DNA from: Flavobacterium sp.
GTDB taxonomy: Bacteria > Bacteroidota > Bacteroidia > Flavobacteriales > Flavobacteriaceae
Direction of reading: 5' to 3'
DNA: 17,919 nt
Assembly (NCBI GenBank): GCA_019105125.1
Contig: JAHRWO010000134.1
Span: 1 to 17,919, forward strand
Part shown: positions 7,170 to 14,612 of the stretch, in pieces
Layout of the letters: each line of letters begins with the position of its first letter
Position numbering within the stretch: position 1 is the stretch's first letter
The notes under the pieces: generated by a model
The model's database searches: none
What the model was told of the DNA's origin: nothing
Seen by the model: only the letters and a program-made list of their open reading frames with translations
Made by a program: the position numbers and the translations under genes

Positions 7170-7838
7170 TTAATCATACAGCGATTCTCCATTCAAATCG
7201 GTGCTCAAGACATCACTAATATAGTCGAAAAAAGGGCGCATAGCTTGAAAGGTAGCGATTACTTCCTCTTTAAAATTAGGAGACAATACTTCTTCATCTG
7301 AAAAGTATCGTGTTAGTAAATATTGTTTTTTACGAATTAAATCAATAGCAGGATGCGTTTTATCGAAACCTTTCGGGGCTGTCTTTAACTCCTCGCCTTT
7401 TAATTCTCCAAAGTATTTTTGAAAATTATCTTCGGCAATAATTGCTCTCACTTCTTCATCATCCATTTCAAATTCCTTTCTAATACGATGTAAATCAGCC
7501 GCATTAGGTTCCCAAAATCCTCCGCCTACAAAACTTCCTCCACGTTCTATGTGAAGATAGTAGCCTCCTCTTAACAAAGGTTTTGTCCTAGTAAACCCAA
7601 CACTAAAATGATTTTTATAAGGAGATTTATCCTTTGAAAAACGAACATCGCGATAGATTCTAAAAATTTGAATACGTTCAATACTATCAACTTTTCCTAA
7701 GTGTTCTCCTATTGAATTAAAAAAAGTGTTCATCGCTTTTTTTTCGTTTTCAAACTCTTTTTTATGTTCGGCAAACCACTCACGATTATTATTAGCTTTG
7801 AGTTTGTTTAAAAATTCTAGGGCCGATTCTGGTATCAT
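7170..7838 (-). CDS. DUF2461 family protein (TIGR02453)
   Basis: A 222-residue soluble protein of the widespread DUF2461 family, whose biochemical function is unknown. Diagnostic blocks are ALEFLNKLKANNNREWFAEHK at the N-terminus, the RDVRFSKDKSPYKNHFSVGF segment (about 67-87), GGYYLHIERGGSFVGGGFWEP (about 97-117) and the C-terminal region with YLLTRYFSDEEVLSP. The start is set at ATG 7838 (MIPESALEF): the only longer option is a TTG at 7859 that would overlap the SIMPL gene and add seven residues outside the family's usual N-terminus. With this start there are 13 bases between the SIMPL stop and this gene, so it is probably the last gene of a rhomboid-SIMPL-DUF2461 run. It ends near a convergent hairpin. 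Confidence 0.9.
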   Translation of the reverse strand: MIPESALEFLNKLKANNNREWFAEHKKEFENEKKAMNTFFNSIGEHLGKVDSIERIQIFRIYRDVRFSKDKSPYKNHFSVGFTRTKPLLRGGYYLHIERGGSFVGGGFWEPNAADLHRIRKEFEMDDEEVRAIIAEDNFQKYFGELKGEELKTAPKGFDKTHPAIDLIRKKQYLLTRYFSDEEVLSPNFKEEVIATFQAMRPFFDYISDVLSTDLNGESLYD

Positions 7839-7851
7839 ATTAGCTGTAAAT

Positions 7852-8541
7852 TTATTCAAGATTAAAGGTTACGCTCACATTTGCAATAATTTCAATTTCA
7901 CCAATTGCTAGAGTTTCTTTTGATAATCCTGCATCAGATAAGGCCATAGTCTTAAATTCAGAAAATACAGGACGAGGATAATTGGTATAGGAATTATCAG
8001 AAATCATCAACGCTCTACCAATTTTTTGATTAACTAATACCGAAACATAATCATTAGCTTTTTGCTTGGCATCTTGCATTGCTTTTTTTCGCGCTTGAGT
8101 TTCGTATTCTTTAAGCTTAGACGATTTAAATTCCACTCCTTGTATTGAATTAATGCCACTATCCACTAAATCCATCATCAATTTATCATATTTAGATAAA
8201 TCTTTTAAATGTATGGAAATCGTTTGATTAGCCACATAGTTGTGTTTTTTCGAATTGTAATCATAATTTTTATACAAATTAACGCTTTGGGTTTGATAAT
8301 CAGCAGCTTCTAGTCCATTTTGTTTGATAACTTTCAACACGCTGTCTACTATCTCATCATTTTTCTTTTTAACATCTGAAGCATCTTTCCCCGAATTTTC
8401 AACGGCAACTCTTATTATGGCTTCATCAGGAATTACTTTGATTTTTCCTTCACCCGAAACGCTAATTTGTGAGACAGTTTTTACTTCTTGTGCGTTCACT
8501 AAAACTGTAGCGAATAACAACACCATTACGATTTTTTTCAT
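7852..8541 (-). CDS. Secreted SIMPL (DUF541) domain protein
   Basis: A 229-residue periplasmic or surface protein. Residues 1-17 (MKKIVMVLLFATVLVNA) form a classic signal peptide with a likely cleavage before Gln18. The rest is a SIMPL/DUF541 domain, beginning with ISVSGEGKIKVIPDEAIIRVAVE and including ARKKAMQDAKQKANDYVSVL. Relatives include the E. coli oxidative-stress protein YggE and the mammalian SIMPL protein; the bacterial function is ill-defined. The start is the ATG at 8541 because it begins the signal peptide and follows a TAAAA leader (cataaaaac) typical of the phylum. An upstream GTG at 8598 would add 19 residues ahead of the signal peptide and overlap the rhomboid stop codon. It lies 56 bases downstream of the rhomboid gene on the same strand. 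Confidence 0.92.
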   Translation of the reverse strand: MKKIVMVLLFATVLVNAQEVKTVSQISVSGEGKIKVIPDEAIIRVAVENSGKDASDVKKKNDEIVDSVLKVIKQNGLEAADYQTQSVNLYKNYDYNSKKHNYVANQTISIHLKDLSKYDKLMMDLVDSGINSIQGVEFKSSKLKEYETQARKKAMQDAKQKANDYVSVLVNQKIGRALMISDNSYTNYPRPVFSEFKTMALSDAGLSKETLAIGEIEIIANVSVTFNLE

Positions 8542-8597
8542 GTTTTTATGATTTAATAATTCATAGAGTTCAAGATTTGTGCCAAATAGTCTAGTCA

Positions 8598-9224
8598 CTA
8601 AATTTTCTTCATTTTAGCCATAACAAATAAAATCACAATTGGAACTAATAAAACTAATACAGTAAAGGGTTCCTGTGTAATAAAGTATGGAAATTTTGCC
8701 AATGTAATTCCAAAACCACCAATAGCTCCACCAAAATGTGCTACATGTCCAATATTATCGTTTTTTGATTTCATTCCGTAAATGGAGAACAATAAATAGG
8801 CAAAACCAAAGATATAACCTGGAATAAATCCATACATATATAAATTGGGTTCTAGTAAAATTGCGCTGTAAATAATTCCTGTCACTGCTCCAGAGGCTCC
8901 AACCGCTCTGTAATAATAATCTTCTTTATGAAATAATAAGGTTAGTAAATTTCCAGCAACTAGACTTCCAAAATACAAATAGGCAAAGTACAAAGAACCC
9001 ACTGCTTCAATAACATAAGGAGCAAAAACATACAGTGTGAACATGTTAAAAAACAAGTGTGTTATATCTACATGCAAAAATCCAGAAGAAAACATGCGAT
9101 ATTGTTCACCTGAACGAATACTTCCAATATGAAATTCGTATTTTCTAAAAAAATGAGAATCATTAAAAGCTTTATAGCTTATTAAACCGTTGGCTACTAA
9201 AATAACCAGCAAAACAATGTTCAT
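8598..9224 (-). CDS. Rhomboid family intramembrane serine protease
   Basis: A 208-residue integral membrane protease with six predicted transmembrane helices, starting with a segment at 1-17. The catalytic serine is S111 in GASGAVTG (109-116), the catalytic histidine is H163 in GHVAHFGGAIGG, and the oxyanion/HxxxN region is HLFFN (56-60, N60). All elements needed for activity are present and the size matches the small bacterial GlpG-like core without an extra cytoplasmic domain. Substrates are unknown. It is transcribed divergently from the acyltransferase gene, with 79 bases between the two start codons. Downstream on the same strand are the SIMPL and DUF2461 genes, possibly co-transcribed. 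No convincing TAnnTTTG element was found on its own strand; TAAATTTA upstream is a one-mismatch candidate. Confidence 0.93.
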   Translation of the reverse strand: MNIVLLVILVANGLISYKAFNDSHFFRKYEFHIGSIRSGEQYRMFSSGFLHVDITHLFFNMFTLYVFAPYVIEAVGSLYFAYLYFGSLVAGNLLTLLFHKEDYYYRAVGASGAVTGIIYSAILLEPNLYMYGFIPGYIFGFAYLLFSIYGMKSKNDNIGHVAHFGGAIGGFGITLAKFPYFITQEPFTVLVLLVPIVILFVMAKMKKI

Positions 9225-9280
9225 GTGTTTTTTTTGTAAATTTAAGAATAGTTTGTCAAATTTTCTTGGAACGAAAGAAG

Positions 9281-9288
9281 TATATTTG
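9281..9288 (+). promoter_or_regulatory. -7 element for the acyltransferase gene
   Basis: TATATTTG matches TAnnTTTG exactly and ends 15 bases before the ATG at 9304, predicting a short leader of about ten bases. A good -33 element at normal spacing is not visible. An 8-bp inverted repeat, CAAATTTT (9257-9264) and AAAATTTG (9291-9298), brackets the element but is A/T-rich. Confidence 0.5.
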
Positions 9289-9303
9289 CAAAAATTTGAT
9301 GTA

Positions 9304-10185
9304 ATGCAATTATTAATATATCTTGTTATTTACCCAATACTTTGGATAATTTCTATATTACCATTTCCAATATTTTATCTGTTTTCTGATGCAGTATGTT
9401 TTTTAGTTTATAACATAATCGGATATAGAAAAAAAGTAGTCCGTTCTAATATTCAACTTGCCCTTCCACAATTATCACAACAAGAGCAGTTGCAAATTGA
9501 AAAAAAATTCTACAGTCACATGTGTGATATGTTTTTAGAAATGATAAAAACCATGAGCATTTCGCAAAAAGAAATGGAAAAGCGCTTTTCATTCACTAAC
9601 ATGGATACATATTATGAACTAGAAAAAAAGAATAAAAGTATTGCCTTAATGTGTGCTCATTATGCAAGTTATGAATGGGTTATATCCATGAATTATTATA
9701 CGAATTTTAAAGGAGTTGGTATTTATAAAAGGTTAGCCAATCCATATTTTGATAAATTGGTGAAACGCATACGATCTAAATTTAAAGCGCAATTGGTTAC
9801 TACCAAAGAAACAATTCCTTACATTGAAAATAACTTTAGAAAAAACATTTTAAGTTTGTATGGATTTGCAAGTGATCAATCTCCAAGGGCAAATGCTGCT
9901 TATCATTGGACTTCTTTTATGGGACATGTAGTGCCTGTTCATACCGGTGCCGAAATGTTAGCTAAAAGATTTGATATGAATGTAATTTTCTTGAAAGTTA
10001 AAAAAGTAAAACGTGGTTACTATGAAGCTAGTTTTGAAATTTTATCAGAAGATGTCAAATCAGTACCTAATTACGAAATTACAGATACATTCATGAAATT
10101 AGTGGAAGAACAAATTTATGAAGCTCCAGAATTTTACTTATGGACACACAAGCGTTGGAAACACATTAAAGAAAAAGCTCAGTAG
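9304..10185 (+). CDS. LpxL/HtrB-like lysophospholipid acyltransferase
   Basis: A 293-residue membrane-associated acyltransferase of the LPLAT superfamily, lipid A biosynthesis (LpxL/HtrB/MsbB) branch. An N-terminal hydrophobic anchor (about 2-38, with the interruption ISILPFPIFYLFSD) precedes the catalytic HX4E motif HYASYE (H119, E124). Later family features are GFASDQSPR, followed by the FMGHVVPVHTGAEMLAKR block, and WTHKRWK near the C-terminus, which is typical of the lauroyl/myristoyl transferases. It probably adds a secondary acyl chain to lipid A, or to an aminolipid as in some Bacteroidota; the exact acceptor is not determined by sequence. The start is ATG 9304 because the longer frame from 9190 runs through the promoter and the divergent rhomboid start. 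Its stop codon (10183-10185) lies inside the stem of its own terminator. Confidence 0.92.
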   Translation: MQLLIYLVIYPILWIISILPFPIFYLFSDAVCFLVYNIIGYRKKVVRSNIQLALPQLSQQEQLQIEKKFYSHMCDMFLEMIKTMSISQKEMEKRFSFTNMDTYYELEKKNKSIALMCAHYASYEWVISMNYYTNFKGVGIYKRLANPYFDKLVKRIRSKFKAQLVTTKETIPYIENNFRKNILSLYGFASDQSPRANAAYHWTSFMGHVVPVHTGAEMLAKRFDMNVIFLKVKKVKRGYYEASFEILSEDVKSVPNYEITDTFMKLVEEQIYEAPEFYLWTHKRWKHIKEKAQ

Positions 10186-10205
10186 AAACTGAGCTTTATT
10201 TTTTT
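10174..10205 (+). terminator. Terminator overlapping the acyltransferase stop codon
   Basis: A 10-bp perfect stem (AAAGCTCAGT 10174-10183 with ACTGAGCTTT 10188-10197) and AGAA tetraloop are followed by a T-run (10199-10205). The coding region ends within the hairpin. The T-run meets the end of the convergent aminotransferase gene (stop at 10204-10206), and A-rich sequence on the other side allows bidirectional action. Confidence 0.88.
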
Positions 10206-11691
10206 ATAATTTAAACCAATTATGGACCATCTCTTTAATTTGATTGTTAGCTTCTTTATGAACAAATTCGTTTGTTTGAGGATTATATTCATAATCAACT
10301 GACCAATCTTTATGATGAACTGCTAAATCTTTAATTTTTTCGCAAACAAAAGCTATTTCTTCCGTTGTTGTGGTAGGATGAATCGACATACGTATCCAAC
10401 CTGGTTTTTGAATCAAATCTCCCGAGCTAATTTTACAGACCAAATCATGCGACGTTTCTTGATCTACATGCAACAAATAATGTCCGTAAGTTCCCGCACA
10501 ACTACATCCCCCCCGGGTTTGAATTCCAAATTTATCATTCAAGAGTTTTACCCCCAAATTATAATGTAAGTCATCAATATAAAACGAAATAACACCCAGT
10601 CTATCTTGATGTTGATTAGCCAGAATATGAAGATTAGATACGTTTCCTAGAGCATTAAAGATATAATCTATCAGTTCGTGTTCACGGTCTAAAATGTTCT
10701 GAACACCCATTTTTTCTTTCAACTGAATGGCTAATGCGGTTTTCATCACTTGTAAAAAACCAGGAGTTCCACCATCTTCCCTATCTTCTATGTTGTCAAT
10801 ATATTTGTGTTCGCCCCAAGGATTAGTCCAACTCACCGTTCCTCCACCGGGACAATCAGGCACGTTGTTTTTGTATAAGTTTTGATTGAAAATTAAAACT
10901 CCCGAAGTTCCAGGACCACCTAAAAACTTATGTGGTGAAAAGAAAATCGCATCCAAATAACTTTCAGGATCTTCAGGATGCATATTAATTTCTACATACG
11001 GTCCTGAACATGCAAAATCTGCAAAACAAACACCGTTATTTTGATGCATTAGTTTTGCCACTTCATGATAGGGGGTTTTAATTCCTGTTACATTAGAACA
11101 AGAAGTAATTGAAGCAATTTTAAAACTTCTTTCTTTATATTTTTCTAATAAAATTTTTAGATTTTCGATACTAAACAAACCATTTTCATCGGCAGGGATG
11201 ATGACAACATCCGCAATCGTTTCTAACCAAGAGGTTTGATTCGAATGGTGTTCCATGTGAGAGATAAAAACTACTGGTTTTATGGCTTCAGGAATAGTAG
11301 TAAATTCTTTTAAATTTTCGGGAATACGAAGTCCTAAAATACGTTGAAATTTATTCACAACTCCAGTCATTCCCGTGCCATCAGTAATTAAGATATCATT
11401 ATCATTTGCATTTACATGCTTTTTAATGATATGACGCGCTTCATGATAAGCCATAGTCATAGCAGTTCCCGTTACAGAAGTTTCGGTATGTGTATTGGCA
11501 ACAAAAGGACCAAATTTATTCATCAACTTTTCTTCAATAGGTCGATACAATCTACCACTAGCTGTCCAATCCGTGTAAATGATTTTCTTTTCACCAAAGG
11601 GCGATTGAAATTTTTGATCAATTCCAATTATGTCTTTTCTAAACGTATCAAAGTACGATTCTAACTGAGTTTTTGTAATAGTAGCTGACAT
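10204..11691 (-). CDS. Class V aminotransferase / cysteine-desulfurase-like PLP enzyme
   Basis: A 495-residue cytosolic PLP enzyme of the class V aminotransferase (NifS/SufS/Csd-like) fold. Visible features are a YTDWTASGRLYRPIEE substrate-end segment (about 39-54), EHHSNQ-SW (about 148-156) corresponding to the EHHAN block of SufS, an ADFACSGPY cofactor segment, and the Schiff-base lysine K255 in SPHKFLGGPGTSG. The loop RGGCSCAGTYG supplies C396 and C398, placed like the sulfur-accepting cysteine of group II desulfurases. It is about 90 residues longer than SufS, with extra sequence after the lysine (DNIEDREDGGTPGF) and a long C-terminal tail. Substrate and product are therefore uncertain: it could be a desulfurase, selenocysteine lyase-like enzyme or an isopenicillin-N-epimerase-like enzyme. 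It is the last gene of a three-gene operon, 12 bases after the membrane-anchored hypothetical protein. Confidence 0.9.
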   Translation of the reverse strand: MSATITKTQLESYFDTFRKDIIGIDQKFQSPFGEKKIIYTDWTASGRLYRPIEEKLMNKFGPFVANTHTETSVTGTAMTMAYHEARHIIKKHVNANDNDILITDGTGMTGVVNKFQRILGLRIPENLKEFTTIPEAIKPVVFISHMEHHSNQTSWLETIADVVIIPADENGLFSIENLKILLEKYKERSFKIASITSCSNVTGIKTPYHEVAKLMHQNNGVCFADFACSGPYVEINMHPEDPESYLDAIFFSPHKFLGGPGTSGVLIFNQNLYKNNVPDCPGGGTVSWTNPWGEHKYIDNIEDREDGGTPGFLQVMKTALAIQLKEKMGVQNILDREHELIDYIFNALGNVSNLHILANQHQDRLGVISFYIDDLHYNLGVKLLNDKFGIQTRGGCSCAGTYGHYLLHVDQETSHDLVCKISSGDLIQKPGWIRMSIHPTTTTEEIAFVCEKIKDLAVHHKDWSVDYEYNPQTNEFVHKEANNQIKEMVHNWFKL

Positions 11692-11703
11692 TTCAATGTG
11701 GTA

Positions 11704-12201
11704 TTAATTGGTCTTTTGTTGTTTTTCGTATAAAATCGTTTCCACTGTTTCAAATTCGGTTGATTTACCCTCTTTTACAAAGTATTTAATTAGTACTTGT
11801 CCCCATAAATCACCACCTGAAAATTCAGCAATAATCCATCTGTGATTCAATATTTTTGAGGTATTAATTAGGAAAGGAATACCGTCTATTGGTTCGTATG
11901 GCACTAAAGGATTTCCATTTTTATTGGTGTTTAAAGACAATAAATCATCTTTAACTTTTACAGCTATTTTTTGATAATCTAAGTTGTTAGAATAGAAATA
12001 TTCTTGAGCATCTTCATCTGATTCTAATGCAAAATAATTGGCTTGATTTAAACTAGCAACAGAATCTCGAGATGTTTTTAGATGTTCTTTTATTTTATTG
12101 ACTTCTTTGTCTTTAGCGTCCAATATTTTTGTAGAATTTACATATTGAAACACATTGAACAATAAGGAAAAGATAAGCGCATATAAAATTAAGTTTTTCA
12201 T
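11704..12201 (-). CDS. Membrane-anchored hypothetical protein, 165 aa
   Basis: I do not recognise a characterised family. Residues 4-19 (LILYALIFSLLFNVFQ) form a hydrophobic anchor or uncleaved signal without a lipobox cysteine. A charged helical stretch (about 22-55, DAKDKEVNKIKEHLKTSRDS) follows and looks coiled-coil-like. The remaining soluble domain (about 56-165) includes NGNPLVPYEPIDGIPFLINTSKILNHRW and SGGDLWGQVLIKYFV, suggesting a small mixed alpha/beta domain, probably on the periplasmic side. It sits between the MBL-fold hydrolase (5-base gap) and the class V aminotransferase (12-base gap), so it is co-transcribed with both, but nothing in the sequence ties it to their chemistry. 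Confidence 0.82.
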   Translation of the reverse strand: MKNLILYALIFSLLFNVFQYVNSTKILDAKDKEVNKIKEHLKTSRDSVASLNQANYFALESDEDAQEYFYSNNLDYQKIAVKVKDDLLSLNTNKNGNPLVPYEPIDGIPFLINTSKILNHRWIIAEFSGGDLWGQVLIKYFVKEGKSTEFETVETILYEKQQKTN

Positions 12202-12206
12202 AAGAT

Positions 12207-12971
12207 TTAAATATTAATTTCTAAATTGTCATAAGCAACGAATACATTTGCTGGTAGCTTTTTTTGAATTTCTTGGTGAAATCCAAACAAGTGACTAATG
12301 TGTGTTAAGTATGTTGTTTTTGGACGTACCAAAGATATAAAATGTAAAACTTCTTCTAAATTAAAATGTGTATTGTGAGGTTCTTCCCTTAAACAATTAA
12401 TAATCAAAATTTTGCAGTCTTTTATTTTTTCAATTTCAGAGGTTTCTATGGTTTTTACATCAGTTAGATAGACTACATCTTGAATTCGATATCCAAATAC
12501 TTGTAACGATCCATGTAAAGCATCAATTGGAATTATCAACTCCTCATTAACTGAAAAAGGTTGGTCTAATTTCACTTCGTTTTCAATTACTGAAGGCGCG
12601 CCAGGATATTTATTTTCGTTTTCAAAAATATAATCAAAACGTTTGGCTAGATTTTTAAGAACGCGCTGATGGGCATAAACTGCTATCGGACCTTGTTTAA
12701 AAAAGAACGGTCGAATATCATCTAAACCTGCAGTGTGGTCGGCATGTTCATGAGTAAAAAGTAAAGCGTCAATTTTTGGACACTTTGAAGTTAACATTTG
12801 CTGTCTAAAATCTGGTCCACAATCAATAACAATAGAGGCTTTTTCGGTTTCTATCCAAACTGAAACGCGTAAACGATTATCTTTAAAATCTGAACTAAAA
12901 CAAACGGAATGTTGACTACCAATTACTGGAATTCCCTGCGATGTACCGGTACCTAAAAAGTAAATTTTCAC
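12207..12971 (-). CDS. MBL-fold metal-dependent hydrolase (PhnP/RNase Z-like)
   Basis: A 254-residue cytosolic metallo-beta-lactamase-fold hydrolase. It starts with the strand-loop IYFLGTGTSQGIP (3-15), then IDCGPDFRQQML (49-60), the metal-binding HEHADH (74-79), later aspartate and histidine ligands around YLTDVKTIE, and THISHLFGFH near the C-terminus. The GTGTSQGIP opening and overall layout are those of PhnP-like and RNase Z-like phosphodiesterases; the substrate cannot be assigned. The start is taken as the GTG at 12971, preceded by TAAAA, giving the family-typical N-terminus. A GTG at 12989 would add six residues, but its first base is the last base of the TATTTTTG -7 element, so it cannot be in the transcript from that promoter. 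First gene of a three-gene operon, divergent from the 494-aa gene. Confidence 0.88.
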   Translation of the reverse strand: MKIYFLGTGTSQGIPVIGSQHSVCFSSDFKDNRLRVSVWIETEKASIVIDCGPDFRQQMLTSKCPKIDALLFTHEHADHTAGLDDIRPFFFKQGPIAVYAHQRVLKNLAKRFDYIFENENKYPGAPSVIENEVKLDQPFSVNEELIIPIDALHGSLQVFGYRIQDVVYLTDVKTIETSEIEKIKDCKILIINCLREEPHNTHFNLEEVLHFISLVRPKTTYLTHISHLFGFHQEIQKKLPANVFVAYDNLEINI

Positions 12972-12988
12972 TGTTTTATCCTTTTGCA

Positions 12989-12996
12989 CAAAAATA
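12989..12996 (-). promoter_or_regulatory. -7 element of the MBL/hypothetical/aminotransferase operon
   Basis: On the minus strand this reads TATTTTTG, an exact TAnnTTTG match. Transcription should begin about 5-7 bases further on (near 12982-12984), giving a leader of about 12 bases with TAAAA before the GTG at 12971. No clear -33 TTTG is visible. Confidence 0.5.
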
Positions 12997-13004
12997 ACAA
13001 TAAT

Positions 13005-13036
13005 TATGGTAGTTTTTTATAAAATCATTAACTTTG
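13005..13036 (+). promoter_or_regulatory. Promoter of the 494-aa gene
   Basis: TATG (13005-13008, one mismatch to TTTG), a 20-base spacer and TAACTTTG (13029-13036, exact TAnnTTTG) predict a start near 13042 and a leader of about 38 bases. It lies back to back with the promoter of the MBL operon within 110 bases. Confidence 0.6.
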
Positions 13037-13079
13037 CAATTGAAGATTTATTAGGAAATTTAAGCCTCAAATAGAATTA

Positions 13080-14564
13080 ATGAAAAGTATAGTAACAGAC
13101 ATAATTGTTCGTGGAGATAAAGCAATAGAGCAAATTCCTTCCATAAAAGACAAAGCCTTAAGAATTAATCTTAACGAGAACATTTACGGTACATTTGCCG
13201 AAATTGGTGCTGGTCAAGAAACCGTTCGTAATTTCTTCAGAGCTGGTGCTTCTTCAGGTACTATCGCTAAAGCGATGTCGGCTTATGATAAAGACTTTAG
13301 TGATGCTATTTATGGTGTAGAAGAAGATGGTCGATATGTTACCGAGAGTCGCCTACGCAAAATGTTAACTCACGAAATCAATTTAGTTGAAAAACGATTA
13401 AGTAGAGACAAACATCCTAATAAATTATTCTTCAGCTATGCTAATACTGTAGCTACTATCGATTTTGCAAAGCAATACAAAGGACACGGATGGGTAGGTA
13501 TTGTTTACCAAGTTGAACCTGATGAAGCTTACAATGAAATCATTCTTCATATAAGATTTAAAGAAAATGACGCCAAATTACAACAAGAGACCCTCGGTAT
13601 CTTGGGTGTGAATTTGATTTATGGCGCTTTCTACAAGTATAACGATCCTAAAAAATTACTTCGTTATCTGTATGACCATTTAGACAAAGACCAATTGGAA
13701 ATAGATACCATTAATTTTTCTGGTCCACGTTTTGCTGATGTTGACAATCGATTAATGAGTTTACAATTAGTAAAAAATGGTATGACAGATGCCGTAATGT
13801 TTGGTCCAGATGGAAAAAACATTTTACCAGCAGCTGTACTTTATAAAAAGAATATTTTAGCCTTAAGAGGAAGTTTTAGACCTGTTACAAAAGTAAATAT
13901 GGACATGTATGAACGTTCTTACGAAATGTTTATACAAGAAAATAAGGTAGATAAAGAAAATACATTTGTTATTTTTGAAATAACGCTTTCTAATTTAAAA
14001 GCAGAAGGTGAAATCGATGAACGTGATTTCTTAGATAGAGCTGAATTGCTATGTAAGCTTGGACAAACTGTTATGATTTCGAACTTTCAAGAATATTTTA
14101 AAGTAGTTGAGTATTTTTCTAACTATTCCAAAGCCAGAATGGGATTAGCTATGGGAGTTAGTAACTTAATTGAAATTTTCGATGAGAAATACTATCGCCA
14201 TTTATCGGGTGGAATTTTAGAAGCTTTCGGTAAATTATTCTATCGTGATTTGAAAGTATATTTATATCCAATGAAAGACGAAATTGGAAACATCATCACA
14301 TCCGAAAATCTAAAAGTACATCCTAGAATGAAAGAATTATATAAATTCTTTAAATTCAATGGAAAAGTAATCGATATCAAAGATTTTGACGAAAAGAATT
14401 TAGATATTTTCTCAAGAAAAGTTCTAAAAATGATTTGTAACGGAGATAAAGATTGGGAAAAAATGCTACCTGAAGGAACCGCTGAAATTATCAAAAACGA
14501 AAAATTATTCTCTTTTGCATGTGAAGTTGATTTTAATCAAAAACAAAAAGAGGAAATTAAATAA
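13080..14564 (+). CDS. Conserved protein of unknown function, 494 aa
   Basis: A large soluble protein that I recognise as a conserved Bacteroidota family but cannot assign a function. From memory, database entries call relatives nicotinate-nucleotide adenylyltransferase or even TonB-dependent receptor. The sequence supports neither: there is no HxGH nucleotidyltransferase motif, no signal peptide, no TonB box and no outer-membrane beta-barrel pattern. Conserved-looking blocks are RINLNENIYGTFAEIGAGQETVRNFF near residue 30, an adjoining Gly/Ala-rich segment (GASSGTIAKAMSAYDKDFSDAIYG, about 55-78), FFSYANTVATIDFAKQYKGHGWVG (about 116-139) and LFYRDLKVYLYPMKDE near 385-400. The GAGQ/GASSGT pattern could suggest a cofactor- or nucleotide-binding fold, but this is speculation. 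It has its own promoter, is followed by a terminator, and lies just upstream of rlmH on the same strand. Confidence 0.9.
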   Translation: MKSIVTDIIVRGDKAIEQIPSIKDKALRINLNENIYGTFAEIGAGQETVRNFFRAGASSGTIAKAMSAYDKDFSDAIYGVEEDGRYVTESRLRKMLTHEINLVEKRLSRDKHPNKLFFSYANTVATIDFAKQYKGHGWVGIVYQVEPDEAYNEIILHIRFKENDAKLQQETLGILGVNLIYGAFYKYNDPKKLLRYLYDHLDKDQLEIDTINFSGPRFADVDNRLMSLQLVKNGMTDAVMFGPDGKNILPAAVLYKKNILALRGSFRPVTKVNMDMYERSYEMFIQENKVDKENTFVIFEITLSNLKAEGEIDERDFLDRAELLCKLGQTVMISNFQEYFKVVEYFSNYSKARMGLAMGVSNLIEIFDEKYYRHLSGGILEAFGKLFYRDLKVYLYPMKDEIGNIITSENLKVHPRMKELYKFFKFNGKVIDIKDFDEKNLDIFSRKVLKMICNGDKDWEKMLPEGTAEIIKNEKLFSFACEVDFNQKQKEEIK

Positions 14565-14568
14565 TCTT

Positions 14569-14600
14569 AAATCACTCCATTGCGAGTGATTTTTTCTTTT
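14569..14600 (+). terminator. Rho-independent terminator after the 494-aa gene
   Basis: A 9-bp perfect stem (AAATCACTC 14569-14577 with GAGTGATTT 14584-14592) with a six-base loop is followed by TTTTCTTTT. It lies between the 494-aa gene and rlmH, 13 bases before the rlmH ATG, so rlmH depends on read-through or on a promoter embedded here (TAACTTTT at 14600-14607 is a one-mismatch -7 candidate but would leave almost no leader). Confidence 0.85.
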
Positions 14601-14612
14601 AACTTTTAATCT

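Noticed and set aside
7839..7859. TTG start for the DUF2461 protein overlapping the SIMPL gene
   Set aside because: Rare start codon, adds residues outside the usual family N-terminus, and a normal ATG follows at 7838.
8542..8598. GTG start adding 19 residues before the SIMPL signal peptide
   Set aside because: It would bury the signal peptide; the ATG at 8541 has a TAAAA leader.
9190..9303. N-terminal extension of the acyltransferase starting at TTG 9190
   Set aside because: It crosses the promoter and the divergent rhomboid start and resembles no family N-terminus.
13080..14564. Calling the 494-aa protein a TonB-dependent receptor or NaMN adenylyltransferase
   Set aside because: No signal peptide, beta-barrel, TonB box or HxGH motif; recalled database names appear to be propagated errors.
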